A DNA stretch of 64,000 bases from Yoonia litorea (GTDB lineage: Bacteria > Pseudomonadota > Alphaproteobacteria > Rhodobacterales > Rhodobacteraceae): positions 62,001 through 126,000 of the forward strand of contig NZ_FOZM01000002.1 in NCBI RefSeq assembly GCF_900114675.1, given 5' to 3'. The position numbers were made by a program, and so were the translations under genes. The notes under the pieces are model-generated. The model saw nothing but the letters and a program-made list of their open reading frames with translations. It was not told the origin of the DNA and made no database searches. Below are positions 55,034-64,000 of the stretch, piece by piece. Each line of letters starts with the position of its first letter. The stretch's first letter is position 1.

Positions 55034-57043
55034 CTAGGCGTCCGGTGCCGTGATCCTTGGCCGCCCGCTTGCCTCAACCCGGATAAGAGCTTCGACGAAC
55101 ATCTTCCGGTTCTCGACGTCGACTTCTGAGATGTCGCGAGAGACGCTGAAACGGACTTCCTCAACGCCGGATGTCCTGACGGCGTTTTCAGCCTGTGTCC
55201 GCAGATGGGTTTCAAGTGCTCTCAGTGCCGTATCGCGGTCTGCAAACGACTTTGGTCCATCGGGAAAATGCACCGCAAAGACACCTTCGCCCGCACTTGT
55301 CACCGTTCCGGTCGCTTGCATGCGCACCTGTCCAACGACGGCCCCGATAGCATTTGCCACGCCCGCATGTTCTGGCAGGACCATGCGTGTGCCAAGTCTT
55401 TTGCCAACCGCAGCATAGTAGGTGGGGGCAGATGCTCCGAGCCCGACCACCGGCACACCCAGCGCGAGCTTGATATTGACCACACCCTTGGTTTCATCGA
55501 GGCCAGCAAGCGTCAGTGGATGTGAGGCAAGTCCAGCCGGGTCGCGCCAGTCACGTTCATCTTCGGCAAAGCCTGCTTGCAAAAGGCAATCAACGGTCTG
55601 GGCCGTCAGTTGATCGATAACCCGTCGCGCGAGGGCCTCTGCACCATCCGCAACCCGGGTGCCGCTCCCGGTTCTGCGTCGTGCAAACAATGTGAGGGCC
55701 TTTCGCGCTGCATCAGCATCCCAGGCGCTGTTCAAATCCAAAACATGAGAGGCATCAGACGGTGTGACACCGGAAAGCATCGCAAGGCCACGGTTGACCA
55801 ACCGCATCAAGGCGGGATTCTCCATCCGCGATTGTACCGCATGTCCCAGACGCAAGGGCCCATCGGTGAGCCGTGCGGCGACTGCTGCTTCCTTGGCATC
55901 AAGGCTATCAGGTATGGCATCAAAAAGCGGGATCACAAAAAGCCCGCCGTCAGACGCAGGCACATCCTGCGCCAAAGCGCGATCCAGTGTCGCGTGGACA
56001 AGTTCAGGGAAGTGAACCGCCGCAAGTGACAAAGGCATCAGACGGCGCGGCCCCAGAAAGAGCCCGCCATCCAGCCCATCCCGAACATGAACCTCGCTGT
56101 CACCGCCCAATCCCCAAGTCCGCATCGCCACGGCCTCGACCATGGTGCGGAACGGCCCTACCCTCGCGCCTTGCGGGTCAATCTTGGGCCTTCCGTCGCG
56201 CAGCAAACAAATATCTGTCGTTGTCCCGCCGATGTCACTGACAAGGGCATCCGTCTCTCCTGTCAGCCAGCTTGCACCGGCAATTGATGCAGCAGGTCCG
56301 CTGAGAATAGTTTCGATAGGCTTTTCACGCGCGATCTTTGACGAGACAAGCGCGCCGTCACCCCTGACCACCATCAGCCGCGCCGAAATGCCGACCTTTG
56401 CAAGATGCGCCTCGCAGGCCGCGATAAGACGATCAATCATGCCAATCAGACGCGCGTTCAAAACCGCGGTCAACGCACGCTTTGGGCCGCCAAGCGCCTG
56501 GCTGAGGTCATGCGAACAACTGACGGGTTTTTGCGTCGCCGCACGGATGATATCGCGAGCAGCCACCTCATGCGCTGCATTCCGGGTCGCGAACGCAGAC
56601 GCAATTGCGAACCCGGTTATACCGTCATCAAGATCCGCCACGGCATGGCGCAACGCGTCATGATCAAGCGGGCAACGTTCCTGTCCTGCGTGATTATGGC
56701 CCCCTTCAATCATGATCACGGGCTCGCTCCGCATCGCATCAGCCAATCCTGCACGGTTCAGGTCGCCATCATCAAACCCGATCGCGACCAAGGCCACGCG
56801 TCCGCCTAGCCCCTCGACAAGCGCATTCGTCGCGAGCGTCGTCGAAAGCGAAACCATCGCGATATCTGAGGGATCAACCGCAGCGTCTCCAAGCGCCTTG
56901 TCGATCGCCTCGGCTACGCCAACAGCAAGATCAGGCCGCGATGTCAGTGCTTTCGCCGAAGAGACAACTTTGTCTGATGCCTCGTCCAGAATGACTGCGT
57001 CGGTATAGGTTCCGCCTGTATCAACACCGAGCAAATAGGCCAT
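55034..57043 (-). CDS. Hydantoinase/5-oxoprolinase family protein (HyuA-type)
   Basis: The 669-residue protein has the actin-like phosphate motif DTGGTYTD (8-15), a second motif DIGGTTTDICLL near residue 270, and the HyuA-type C-terminal region. These enzymes hydrolyse cyclic amides using ATP. The usual HyuB partner is absent, so the protein may be a single-chain variant. A ChaC-like gene at 24863 would produce 5-oxoproline, but the two are far apart. Confidence 0.88.
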   Translation of the reverse strand: MAYLLGVDTGGTYTDAVILDEASDKVVSSAKALTSRPDLAVGVAEAIDKALGDAAVDPSDIAMVSLSTTLATNALVEGLGGRVALVAIGFDDGDLNRAGLADAMRSEPVIMIEGGHNHAGQERCPLDHDALRHAVADLDDGITGFAIASAFATRNAAHEVAARDIIRAATQKPVSCSHDLSQALGGPKRALTAVLNARLIGMIDRLIAACEAHLAKVGISARLMVVRGDGALVSSKIAREKPIETILSGPAASIAGASWLTGETDALVSDIGGTTTDICLLRDGRPKIDPQGARVGPFRTMVEAVAMRTWGLGGDSEVHVRDGLDGGLFLGPRRLMPLSLAAVHFPELVHATLDRALAQDVPASDGGLFVIPLFDAIPDSLDAKEAAVAARLTDGPLRLGHAVQSRMENPALMRLVNRGLAMLSGVTPSDASHVLDLNSAWDADAARKALTLFARRRTGSGTRVADGAEALARRVIDQLTAQTVDCLLQAGFAEDERDWRDPAGLASHPLTLAGLDETKGVVNIKLALGVPVVGLGASAPTYYAAVGKRLGTRMVLPEHAGVANAIGAVVGQVRMQATGTVTSAGEGVFAVHFPDGPKSFADRDTALRALETHLRTQAENAVRTSGVEEVRFSVSRDISEVDVENRKMFVEALIRVEASGRPRITAPDA

Positions 57044-57058
57044 TCTTCACCTTCAGAC

Positions 57059-58840
57059 TTATGAAGAAATTTCAAATACCAACAATGCGCCCGCGTCCAG
57101 TCTTATTGGTATCAGCCAGTCGGCGCTCGCCCCTTCGACAAGCTGCTGCGCGAACCCTTCACCATACTGCGACGTCTCACACAGGATAAGGTGGGTCGCA
57201 TTGGTCTGCATGACCCAGTCCCGCATTTCGGCTTCGTTCAGGCGAAACGGCGTATATCCATTCGCAAATGCATCGGGGCTTCGGTGATATGGACCAGACA
57301 CCGTCTTGTGCTTCGTCGCAAAGAGGATTGCAGGACCAAGATTGAGAGACCCGATGAAGATGCTTGGCTCCAGCGCATCCAGTGCAGCCAGATCCTCAGC
57401 CACGCGACAATCAGTATCAAGGCGGCCAGCCGTGCTTGGGCTGTTGGCGAAGACCGTCTGGTTCAGAGCGTCGCGCAGCAAGACTGGAGCTATGACCAGC
57501 ACACCGACGAGCAGCAGGATACCCGCGTCACGCAACGACCGATTGCGCAAATAGCGCTGTAGAAGAGCCGCCATCCCGCACCCGACAAGCAATGGAACGG
57601 CCGGCGCGCTCATCAACACCAGTCTAACCTGCGAAAACGATGCAACAAACCCAACAATCGCCAGAAGGATTAGGATACCCAGACTGTCGCGCTCAACACG
57701 CGCGGAGCGTCTTGCGAAGAGCATGCCGCCCATGAGAATGGCGCCAACGACCGGTGCAACGATCTGGAAATAGAGTGCGGGGTTGAAAGCTGCAAAGGAC
57801 AATCCCGGGCGCGCTTCCGTAATTCCGGTCGCGATAATCCGGCGCACATCATCTGGCAAAGCGCCATAGGGCCCCGCCAGGCATGGTCCCAGTAGCGGCC
57901 ATGCTATCGCGCAGCCAACAAGAACAGTGCCGAGCCCAATCGCCCACCGCAAGGCGATACGCTCCTTTGCAATGGCAATTGGCAAGACACTTGCGACAAA
58001 CGCAATCAGGGTTAGCGAAACAACGGGTGCGCCGAGTTGATCGCAGACTGGTCGTGTCAGGTCCGACGGTGCGGTCTGTCCAATCCAGAACAAAACACTT
58101 CCGAAAAAGAGCCCACCACTGAACCCCGTCAGGATACGATCAGCTTGCTGAAATCGAACCAAGTTTGCGCGAATAAACAGCAGCAATCCCAATGCCAGAA
58201 TGAAAAGCAGCGTCTCCAAGCCTATCGCCAGCGCAAAGGCTGCGATCAGGCCCGATAATGCTGCCGAGCGTTGCGGGTTTCGCGGCTGAATGACTAACAG
58301 CGTCAATGCGACAATGGCCACGATCTGCACGTTATGATGATCAATCTTCCCGGGTAGGAAGTAAAACTGCTGCGTGACCGGCCATGTCGTTGCCGTCAGA
58401 ACGGCAAAACTGGCAGCAACCCCACCGAAAAGACGGTATGCACCACTGCCTACCACCGCCAATAGAACAAGTGAGAGGAAGACGGGCCAGATGATAACCG
58501 CCCACAACTCCGCCTCGGCGGCAGGCAGGAAATTTCCAAGCAACAGCATCATGCCGCCCAGAATGCCGTCGATGTACCGCGACCAATGCATGTTGACGCC
58601 GTCAGGCGGCATCAGTCGGTATTCGGTTGTATCGAACCAAGGCTGCCCTTCCAGCCAACTGCGCACCGTCACGAGACGCATCACGCTGTCATTGTCGAGC
58701 TTGAGCACATCACCATCCAGGAACCAGACAATCGCATAAGCTCTTGCAAGGATGAAAATGGCGCAGAAAATCATTGCGAGTGCAAAGACCACTTTCACCG
58801 ATTTGCTGTCGCGACCACTGATTTTTGCTTCGTGAATCAT
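57059..58840 (-). CDS. Large membrane glycosyltransferase of the GT-C fold
   Basis: The 593-residue protein has about 11-13 membrane helices. After the first helix a loop (LDNDSVMRLVTVRSWLEG) carries the acidic catalytic position seen in GT-C oligosaccharyltransferase-like enzymes, followed by MPPDGVNMHWSRYIDG. It is the third gene of a module with a GT2 and a GtrA protein, and probably transfers a lipid-linked sugar outside the membrane. The acceptor is unknown. Confidence 0.7.
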   Translation of the reverse strand: MIHEAKISGRDSKSVKVVFALAMIFCAIFILARAYAIVWFLDGDVLKLDNDSVMRLVTVRSWLEGQPWFDTTEYRLMPPDGVNMHWSRYIDGILGGMMLLLGNFLPAAEAELWAVIIWPVFLSLVLLAVVGSGAYRLFGGVAASFAVLTATTWPVTQQFYFLPGKIDHHNVQIVAIVALTLLVIQPRNPQRSAALSGLIAAFALAIGLETLLFILALGLLLFIRANLVRFQQADRILTGFSGGLFFGSVLFWIGQTAPSDLTRPVCDQLGAPVVSLTLIAFVASVLPIAIAKERIALRWAIGLGTVLVGCAIAWPLLGPCLAGPYGALPDDVRRIIATGITEARPGLSFAAFNPALYFQIVAPVVGAILMGGMLFARRSARVERDSLGILILLAIVGFVASFSQVRLVLMSAPAVPLLVGCGMAALLQRYLRNRSLRDAGILLLVGVLVIAPVLLRDALNQTVFANSPSTAGRLDTDCRVAEDLAALDALEPSIFIGSLNLGPAILFATKHKTVSGPYHRSPDAFANGYTPFRLNEAEMRDWVMQTNATHLILCETSQYGEGFAQQLVEGASADWLIPIRLDAGALLVFEISS

Positions 58841-59283
58841 CAATGCGGCGACTTTGCTTTTGGAGTGGGGAGCTTGTCGTCCTGCTGAGAGGCCCTGAAT
58901 GCAAATTGTCTTGCGCCAACAAAGTTGACGATGGCGCCCAATGCCGAACCCAAAGCAAAACCGACCATGACATTCGCCGGATCAGTGCCAAAAACCGCGA
59001 TCCAGAATGCGTAGACGACGTAGTTCGTAAGCCCGCCGACGACTTGCACGCCAAAGTAGCTACCAAGTTGTCGCAAATGACTGTCCGCGCGCGACGCTGA
59101 AAACGTCCAGACGCGATTACAATACCAGGTGACAAGTACAGCGCAGGGAAATGAGATTGCCCGCGCAAGATAGGGGTCGATCCCATTCTCGACAAAAAGC
59201 CAAAGCAGTCCGCCATCGACACAGAAACCCAGTGCGCCGACCACGCCAAACTTCGCAATCTGTTGAAACAGGCGGTCAGCCAT
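58840..59283 (-). CDS. GtrA-family membrane protein
   Basis: The 147-residue protein has four membrane helices with the family's FGVVGALGFCVDGGLLWLF and RAISFPCAVLVTWYCNRVWTF segments. GtrA proteins are thought to flip polyprenyl-phosphate-linked sugars. It starts four bases after the GT2 stop and overlaps the GT-C gene by ATG/TGA sharing. Confidence 0.92.
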   Translation of the reverse strand: MADRLFQQIAKFGVVGALGFCVDGGLLWLFVENGIDPYLARAISFPCAVLVTWYCNRVWTFSASRADSHLRQLGSYFGVQVVGGLTNYVVYAFWIAVFGTDPANVMVGFALGSALGAIVNFVGARQFAFRASQQDDKLPTPKAKSPH

Positions 59284-59287
59284 CCCT

Positions 59288-60217
59288 CTATTCCGCTTTG
59301 ACGGCTGGTAAGGCGAGATATGCCATCCGCTTCATCTCGCGCCGCCCGACTGTGACAGTATCCAAGATGAGAGCCGACATCAGCGACAGCACCGCGATGA
59401 CCATCACAGCCGACGCAAGAATGGCCGTCGGAAAGCGCGGGACGAGGCCAGTCTCAGCAAATTCAAAAATCACCGGCAAGCCCAGCGCGATGGAAATGAC
59501 GGCAAGCAAGACCGAAAGCCCGCCAAACAGCATCAATGGGCGCTCTTCCTTTACCAGAAGCAGGATCATCGTCAGGATTCTGATCCCGTCGCGGATTGTG
59601 TTCAACTTGCTGTCCGATCCAGGCAGGCGATCTAAGTATGCTGTCTCTTCATCTGCAATAGGCATACGCAATTCAAGCGCGTGAACTGTCAGCTCGGTTT
59701 CAATCTCGAACCCGCGCGACAAGGCCGGGAAGCTTTTGACGAAGCGGCGCGAGAAGACACGATAACCTGACAGCATGTCCTTGGTGCGATTTCCGAAGAT
59801 ACGGCCCACGAGACTGGTCAGCATCCAGTTTCCAAACCGATGGCCCGGCCGGTAGGCATCGCGGATTTCCGTGACACGGCACCCGTTCACCATATCGAGG
59901 GTCTCGGACTTGAGCCGTTCAATGAGGCGCGGGGCGGCTGCGGCCTCATAGGTGTTGTCACCATCGACCATTACATAAATATCGGCCTCAACATCTGCGA
60001 ACATCCGACGGACGACGTTGCCTTTGCCTTGCTGGGTTTCGACCCTGACAATTGCCCCCGCATCGCGCGCCACATCAGCCGTGCCATCTGTCGAATTGTT
60101 ATCGTAGACGTAGATTTTCGCATCAGGCAAAGCTTCACGGAAGTCGGCAACGACTTGCCCGATTGCGACTGCTTCGTTGTAGCAAGGGATCAATACTGCA
60201 ACTTTTGGCTGCTCCAT
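59288..60217 (-). CDS. Family 2 glycosyltransferase (polyprenyl-phosphate sugar synthase type)
   Basis: The 309-residue protein has VLIPCYNEAVAIGQVVADF, the DNNSTDGTADVA motif and DGD at 85-87, and two C-terminal membrane helices, the layout of GtrB/dolichyl-phosphate mannosyltransferase-like enzymes. The start is the ATG at 60217; the frame is open for another 64 codons without similarity. Together with GtrA and the GT-C gene it forms one operon. Confidence 0.9.
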   Translation of the reverse strand: MEQPKVAVLIPCYNEAVAIGQVVADFREALPDAKIYVYDNNSTDGTADVARDAGAIVRVETQQGKGNVVRRMFADVEADIYVMVDGDNTYEAAAAPRLIERLKSETLDMVNGCRVTEIRDAYRPGHRFGNWMLTSLVGRIFGNRTKDMLSGYRVFSRRFVKSFPALSRGFEIETELTVHALELRMPIADEETAYLDRLPGSDSKLNTIRDGIRILTMILLLVKEERPLMLFGGLSVLLAVISIALGLPVIFEFAETGLVPRFPTAILASAVMVIAVLSLMSALILDTVTVGRREMKRMAYLALPAVKAE

Positions 60218-60376
60218 GCCCCAACTGCCTCTCTGTTTTTCATTTTTGCGTAACTTTGAACCGCACGCGGCAATCAAACAAGCCGTTGCGCCGCTTTTAG
60301 GGTCGTTTTGTGGCACGGTGATGCATTTCCGGTGACGCACCGTTGCCGAGCGGAACAAACCGCTTGATAGTAAGGT

Positions 60377-61660
60377 ATGACCGACGCTCTTCTCCGTGCC
60401 ATTGATCAACGCCGTGATGACCTTATCGGTCTCACACAGGATCTGATCCGCATCCCGACACTGAACCCGCCGGGGCAGGACTACAGGCTGATCTGCGAAT
60501 TCTTGGACAATCGGCTACGAAAGTCAGCCTTTGAAACCGAATTCATCCGCGCGCACGGCACGCCGGGTGATAGTGACCGATACCCCCGCTGGAACATCGT
60601 TGCGCGGCGAGAAGGCTCCCGGTCGGGCGATTGTGTGCATTTCAACAGCCATACCGATGTCGTCGAGGTTGGTCACGGCTGGACCCAAGACCCCTTTGGC
60701 GGTGCGTTGATTGACGGAAAAATCTACGGGCGTGGCGCATGCGACATGAAAGGCGGGTTGGCGGCGTCTATCATCGCCGCCGAAGCCTTCATCGCGACCT
60801 ATCCCGCATTTGCTGGCGCGATCGAAATCAGCGGGACAGCTGACGAGGAATCAGGCGGATACGGTGGCGTGGCCTACCTTGCCGAGCAAGGCTACTTCGA
60901 TCCGGCACGCGTGCAGCATGTGATTATTCCTGAACCGCTCAACAAAGATCGCGTGTGTTTGGGGCATCGAGGCGGCTGGTGGGCTGAGATAGAGACCTTC
61001 GGCGAAATCGCTCATGGCTCGATGCCGTTCCTCGGTGACTGCGCGGTGCGGCATATGGGGGCTGTGCTTGAGGCATTTGAAGAAAAGCTCTACCCCGCAA
61101 TGGCCGCGAGGACGACAGAAATGCCCGTGGTGCCCGAAGGCGCGCGGTCGTCAACGATGAATATCAACTCCATCCACGGCGGTCAGCCGGAACAGGACGC
61201 CGACTACACCGGCCTGCCCGCGCATTGTGTGCCAGATAGCTGCCGGATCATGATCGATCGACGGTTTCTGGCGGAAGAAAACATCGATGACGTCCGTGGC
61301 GAGGTCCGCGCCCTTCTCGACGATATCAAAGCCAAGCGCGACCGTTTCGACTATGACCTGCGCGAAGTGAACGTGGTCCTGCCCAGTATGACCGACCGAG
61401 AGGCGCCGGTGGTCCAGACAGTCGCCGCCGAGATCGAACGTGTTCTCGGCAAACCCGCCGAATTCGTGGCTTCACCGGGAACCTATGACCAAAAACACAT
61501 CGACCGGATCGGGAAGCTGAAGAACTGCATCGCCTACGGGCCGGGGATACTCGAGCTGGCCCACAAGCCAGATGAATACGTCGGGGTCGACGATATGCTG
61601 GACAGCGCCAAGGTTATGGCGGGGGCGTTGCGGCGGGTTTTGACTGGCTCGACGGAATAA
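60377..61660 (+). CDS. M20-family metallopeptidase (ArgE/DapE type)
   Basis: The 427-residue protein has the zinc-ligand motifs HFNSHTDVVEVG, GRGACDMKGGLAAS and GTADEESGG, typical of acetylornithine deacetylase/succinyl-diaminopimelate desuccinylase. The substrate is not set by sequence alone. The ATG follows AGTAAGG. Confidence 0.92.
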   Translation: MTDALLRAIDQRRDDLIGLTQDLIRIPTLNPPGQDYRLICEFLDNRLRKSAFETEFIRAHGTPGDSDRYPRWNIVARREGSRSGDCVHFNSHTDVVEVGHGWTQDPFGGALIDGKIYGRGACDMKGGLAASIIAAEAFIATYPAFAGAIEISGTADEESGGYGGVAYLAEQGYFDPARVQHVIIPEPLNKDRVCLGHRGGWWAEIETFGEIAHGSMPFLGDCAVRHMGAVLEAFEEKLYPAMAARTTEMPVVPEGARSSTMNINSIHGGQPEQDADYTGLPAHCVPDSCRIMIDRRFLAEENIDDVRGEVRALLDDIKAKRDRFDYDLREVNVVLPSMTDREAPVVQTVAAEIERVLGKPAEFVASPGTYDQKHIDRIGKLKNCIAYGPGILELAHKPDEYVGVDDMLDSAKVMAGALRRVLTGSTE

Positions 61661-61821
61661 CAGTTTAGGTCTCGGACGCGCGTATGCGGCCTATTGATCG
61701 CTACCGTGCTGTACCCAAAGGGCGCCCCTCTTCCAGAACACCTACGCTTAGAAATTAGCGCTAAGTCCGTTTTTCTGGTAGGGTGAAGCCAAAGCCTGTG
61801 CCGAACTCCAGGGAGGGACAA

Positions 61822-62601
61822 GTGCTCAAATTTGATGCAGAGGTCACTCGTCTTCTGGACAATGCCTACCAAGGGGCGGACCTTACCCGACGAAGACAGG
61901 CCTCCTTTGACGTGCTCCAACCAAGTCCGGGAGAGACAATTCTGGATATTGGCTGTGGCAATGGATTGCTGACTGCGGAATTGGCCCGTGCAGTTGGACA
62001 AAGTGGTTCGGTGATCGGCATCGACCCCAGTGAGGATATGCGCACGGTTGGTGTCTTACGGTGCAAAGACTATCCTTGGGTCAAATTTCTTGATGGCTTC
62101 GCGAACGAAATGCCGGTTGAGGATGCTGTAGCTGACAAGGCCGTTTCGGTTCAGACCTTTGAGTATATCGAGGATATCGAAAGTGCAGTTACGGACGCCA
62201 TGCGCTGCCTTAAACCGAAGGGTCGTCTGGTCATCAGCGATTTGCACTTTGGGAGTTTCATTTGGTTCAGCGACAATCCAGAGCGAATGGCAACGCTCAT
62301 TGCATCATGGGACCAGCACTTTGTTGCAGGCGATCTTCCTGCGCGCCTTCCGGGGATCATCAGGAGCCTCGGTCACCACATTGATGCTGTCAATCCTGTC
62401 ACACTGACAGACCATATTCTCAAACCCGATGGTATTGCGATCATGATGATGCACCTGATGCGACAATACGCGATAACGAATGAGCATGTGGCGGTTGAAG
62501 TCGCAGATGCGTGGTTCGACGAACAGATCAGTCTGGCAAAGGAGGGTCGGTTCTTTTTCTCGATTACGCAGTTTGTTGTGTCGGCAAGAAAATCTGGATG
62601 A
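61822..62601 (+). CDS. Class I SAM-dependent methyltransferase
   Basis: The 259-residue protein has ILDIGCGNGLLTAEL as motif I, VIGIDPSEDM and a post-motif LKPKGRLVISDLHFG, typical of UbiE/arsenite-methyltransferase-like enzymes. The GTG at 61822 has GGAGGG four bases upstream and gives the best start. The substrate is unknown. No neighbour suggests a pathway. Confidence 0.82.
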   Translation: MLKFDAEVTRLLDNAYQGADLTRRRQASFDVLQPSPGETILDIGCGNGLLTAELARAVGQSGSVIGIDPSEDMRTVGVLRCKDYPWVKFLDGFANEMPVEDAVADKAVSVQTFEYIEDIESAVTDAMRCLKPKGRLVISDLHFGSFIWFSDNPERMATLIASWDQHFVAGDLPARLPGIIRSLGHHIDAVNPVTLTDHILKPDGIAIMMMHLMRQYAITNEHVAVEVADAWFDEQISLAKEGRFFFSITQFVVSARKSG

Positions 62602-62679
62602 TCAGGTGTGCCAGTTAGCTGACGCTGTGACATTCAGCGCGAGTTAGTGGTCCGTCCTGAAATTATCCTCTGCCGCCCC

Positions 62680-63522
62680 TCAGACCCCGATATTGTCGAT
62701 CAGACGCACACCTGCCAGCCACGCGGCGGCAAACAGGCGCGCATCCTCGCTGGCGGTATCCAAGAGCCCCAGATCACGGCCGGCGCGCAGTTCCAGATAA
62801 TCGACCTTGTTGAAACCCGCCGCGAGGATCCGCGCTTCGGCTTCGGGTCCGATCTCGGACATTCTGCCACCCGCCCGCAGCGCATCGCGCACATCGTTCA
62901 TCACCTCGGCCAGCACGGGTGCCTTGATCCGCGATCTGTCCGACAAAAGCAGGTTGCGCGATGACATCGCCAGCCCGTCTTCCTCGCGGATGGTCGGGCA
63001 CCCGATGACTTCAATCTCGATATCCAGATCGGCGGCCATCCGGCGCACGATTTGCAGCTGTTGAAAGTCCTTTTCGCCAAAAAACGCGAAATCCGCACTG
63101 GTCTGCAAAAAGAGCTTTGAAACAACAGTGGCCACGCCGTCGAAGTGCCCCGGCCTGCTTTCCCCACAGAGCATATCGGTCAAGCCAGAGACCGAAACGG
63201 TCGTCGCGAACCCCTCTGGATAAATCTGATCCGGGTCGGGGACATAGATCAGATCAATTCCGATGGATTTCAGCTTGCGGGCATCTTCCTGCTCTGTGCG
63301 GGGATAATTCTCAAGATCTTTGGGATCATTGAACTGCTTGGGGTTAACGAAGATCGTGACGATGACGCGATCGCATTTGGCGCGTGCCGCGCGCACCAGT
63401 GACAGATGCCCCTCATGCAAAGCGCCCATCGTTGGCACCACACCAATTGTTTCGCCAGCCTTGCGCCAGACTTTTGTTTCTGCACGCAGCTCAGGCAGCG
63501 TCCGAACAATCGGAGCAATCAT
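62680..63522 (-). CDS. panC: Pantothenate synthetase (pantoate-beta-alanine ligase)
   Basis: PanC joins pantoate and beta-alanine using ATP. The 280-residue protein has [17 protein letters not shown] (residues 30-46, with the HxGH motif) and [15 protein letters not shown]. It overlaps the panB stop by four bases. Confidence 0.97.
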   Translation of the reverse strand: MIAPIVRTLPELRAETKVWRKAGETIGVVPTMGALHEGHLSLVRAARAKCDRVIVTIFVNPKQFNDPKDLENYPRTEQEDARKLKSIGIDLIYVPDPDQIYPEGFATTVSVSGLTDMLCGESRPGHFDGVATVVSKLFLQTSADFAFFGEKDFQQLQIVRRMAADLDIEIEVIGCPTIREEDGLAMSSRNLLLSDRSRIKAPVLAEVMNDVRDALRAGGRMSEIGPEAEARILAAGFNKVDYLELRAGRDLGLLDTASEDARLFAAAWLAGVRLIDNIGV

Positions 63523-64000
63523 TTCTTAACCTCGTCTGCAAAGACATGTTCGTCACCCGGGAAGCTACGTTCGCGCACTTCTGCCGCATAGGCGGCGATT
63601 GCATCCTCTGCGCCTTGTCCCAATTCGGCGTAACGTTTGACAAACTTGGCTTTAAACGCGGTAAAGAGGCCCAGCATATCATCAACGACAAGGATTTGTC
63701 CGTCGCACCCGGCGCTGGCCCCGATACCAATCGTGGGGATCGGTATGTCGGCTGTGATCTGATCCGCTAGGTTTTGGGGGACTTTTTCCAGCACGACCGA
63801 GAACGCGCCTGCCTCAGCTACAGCCGTTGCGTCAGCCACAAGAGCATTACGCTGCGCACCACGCCCCTGCACCTTGTAGCCGCCAAGCGTGTTGATCGAT
63901 TGCGGCGTCAGACCAATATGCGCCATGACGGGAATGCCGCGCCGGACGAGAAATGCAATTGTTTCGGCCATCGCCACGCCACCTTCCAGCTTCACTGCAC
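63519..64000 (-). CDS. panB: 3-methyl-2-oxobutanoate hydroxymethyltransferase, 5' end cut by window edge
   Basis: PanB makes ketopantoate upstream of PanC. The visible 160 C-terminal residues contain (A)[13 protein letters not shown] at the cut end, [25 protein letters not shown] and [20 protein letters not shown]. The reading frame continues past base 64000. It is the first gene of a panB-panC pair. Confidence 0.96.
   Translation of the reverse strand, partial: AVKLEGGVAMAETIAFLVRRGIPVMAHIGLTPQSINTLGGYKVQGRGAQRNALVADATAVAEAGAFSVVLEKVPQNLADQITADIPIPTIGIGASAGCDGQILVVDDMLGLFTAFKAKFVKRYAELGQGAEDAIAAYAAEVRERSFPGDEHVFADEVKK

Noticed and set aside
1..64000. CRISPR array, tRNA, rRNA, insertion sequence or prophage
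   Set aside because: Reading the intergenic gaps showed no regular repeat-spacer pattern, cloverleaf, transposase or phage gene. I did not run a covariance search, so a poor tRNA could have been missed.

Overview
The window reads as chromosome of an aerobic anoxygenic phototroph of the Rhodobacteraceae (Roseobacter group). The evidence is a bacteriochlorophyll a/spheroidene-type photosynthesis gene set in the Rhodobacter superoperon order (crtE-crtF-bchC-bchX-bchY-bchZ-pufQ-B-A-L-M-X, then dxs), TGT-N12-ACA PpsR/CrtJ operators at its promoters, and a neighbouring flagellar locus with CtrA-like TTAA-N7-TTAA half-sites. The puf operon ends in pufX and has no pufC, which points to the Rhodobacter/Loktanella side of the family. 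No sequence search was possible, so the genus is a guess.

Region 1 (1-18.8 kb) is a flagellar locus: the end of flgH, two FliL-like proteins, a FliJ-like coiled coil, the export-gate genes flhA-fliR-flhB and fliP, a large secreted protein of unknown function beside motA, a MotE-like protein, fliF-fliH-fliN, flgI-flgL-flgK-flgE and motB. fliQ, fliI, fliG, fliM, the rod genes and flagellin are not here. Region 2 (18.9-20.7 kb) is a two-gene sugar-type operon (Gfo/Idh/MocA oxidoreductase and ThuA-like protein).

Region 3 (20.8-24.8 kb) is a first photosynthesis island, bchG-(PucC-family gene)-bchP-idi, driven by a promoter with three PpsR boxes. Region 4 (24.9-35.1 kb) is a housekeeping stretch: ChaC-like protein, an ExbB/OmpA stator-like pair with a giant coiled coil, rpiB, clpA, gloB, two methyltransferases and a DapA-family gene. 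Region 5 (35.1-49.8 kb) is the main photosynthesis island: dxs, the puf operon, bchCXYZ, crtEF and the divergent crtDC. It makes bacteriochlorophyll from chlorophyllide a, the spheroidene-branch carotenoids, and the reaction centre and LH1. A 46-codon ORF lies in the bchX-bchY joint. crtIBA, bchFNBHLM, bchIDO, puhA and ppsR are not in the window, so the photosynthesis genes are split and at least one more island must exist.

Region 6 (49.8-57 kb) holds a DUF2892-type protein, a Crp/Fnr regulator, a YnjB-C-D-like ABC transporter with a YnjF-like CDP-alcohol transferase, and a hydantoinase/oxoprolinase. Region 7 (57-60.2 kb) is a three-gene Gtr-like glycosylation module (GT2, GtrA, membrane GT-C). 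Region 8 (60.4-64 kb) has an M20 peptidase, a methyltransferase, panC and the 3' part of panB cut by the window edge. No tRNA, rRNA, CRISPR array, insertion sequence or prophage was recognised.
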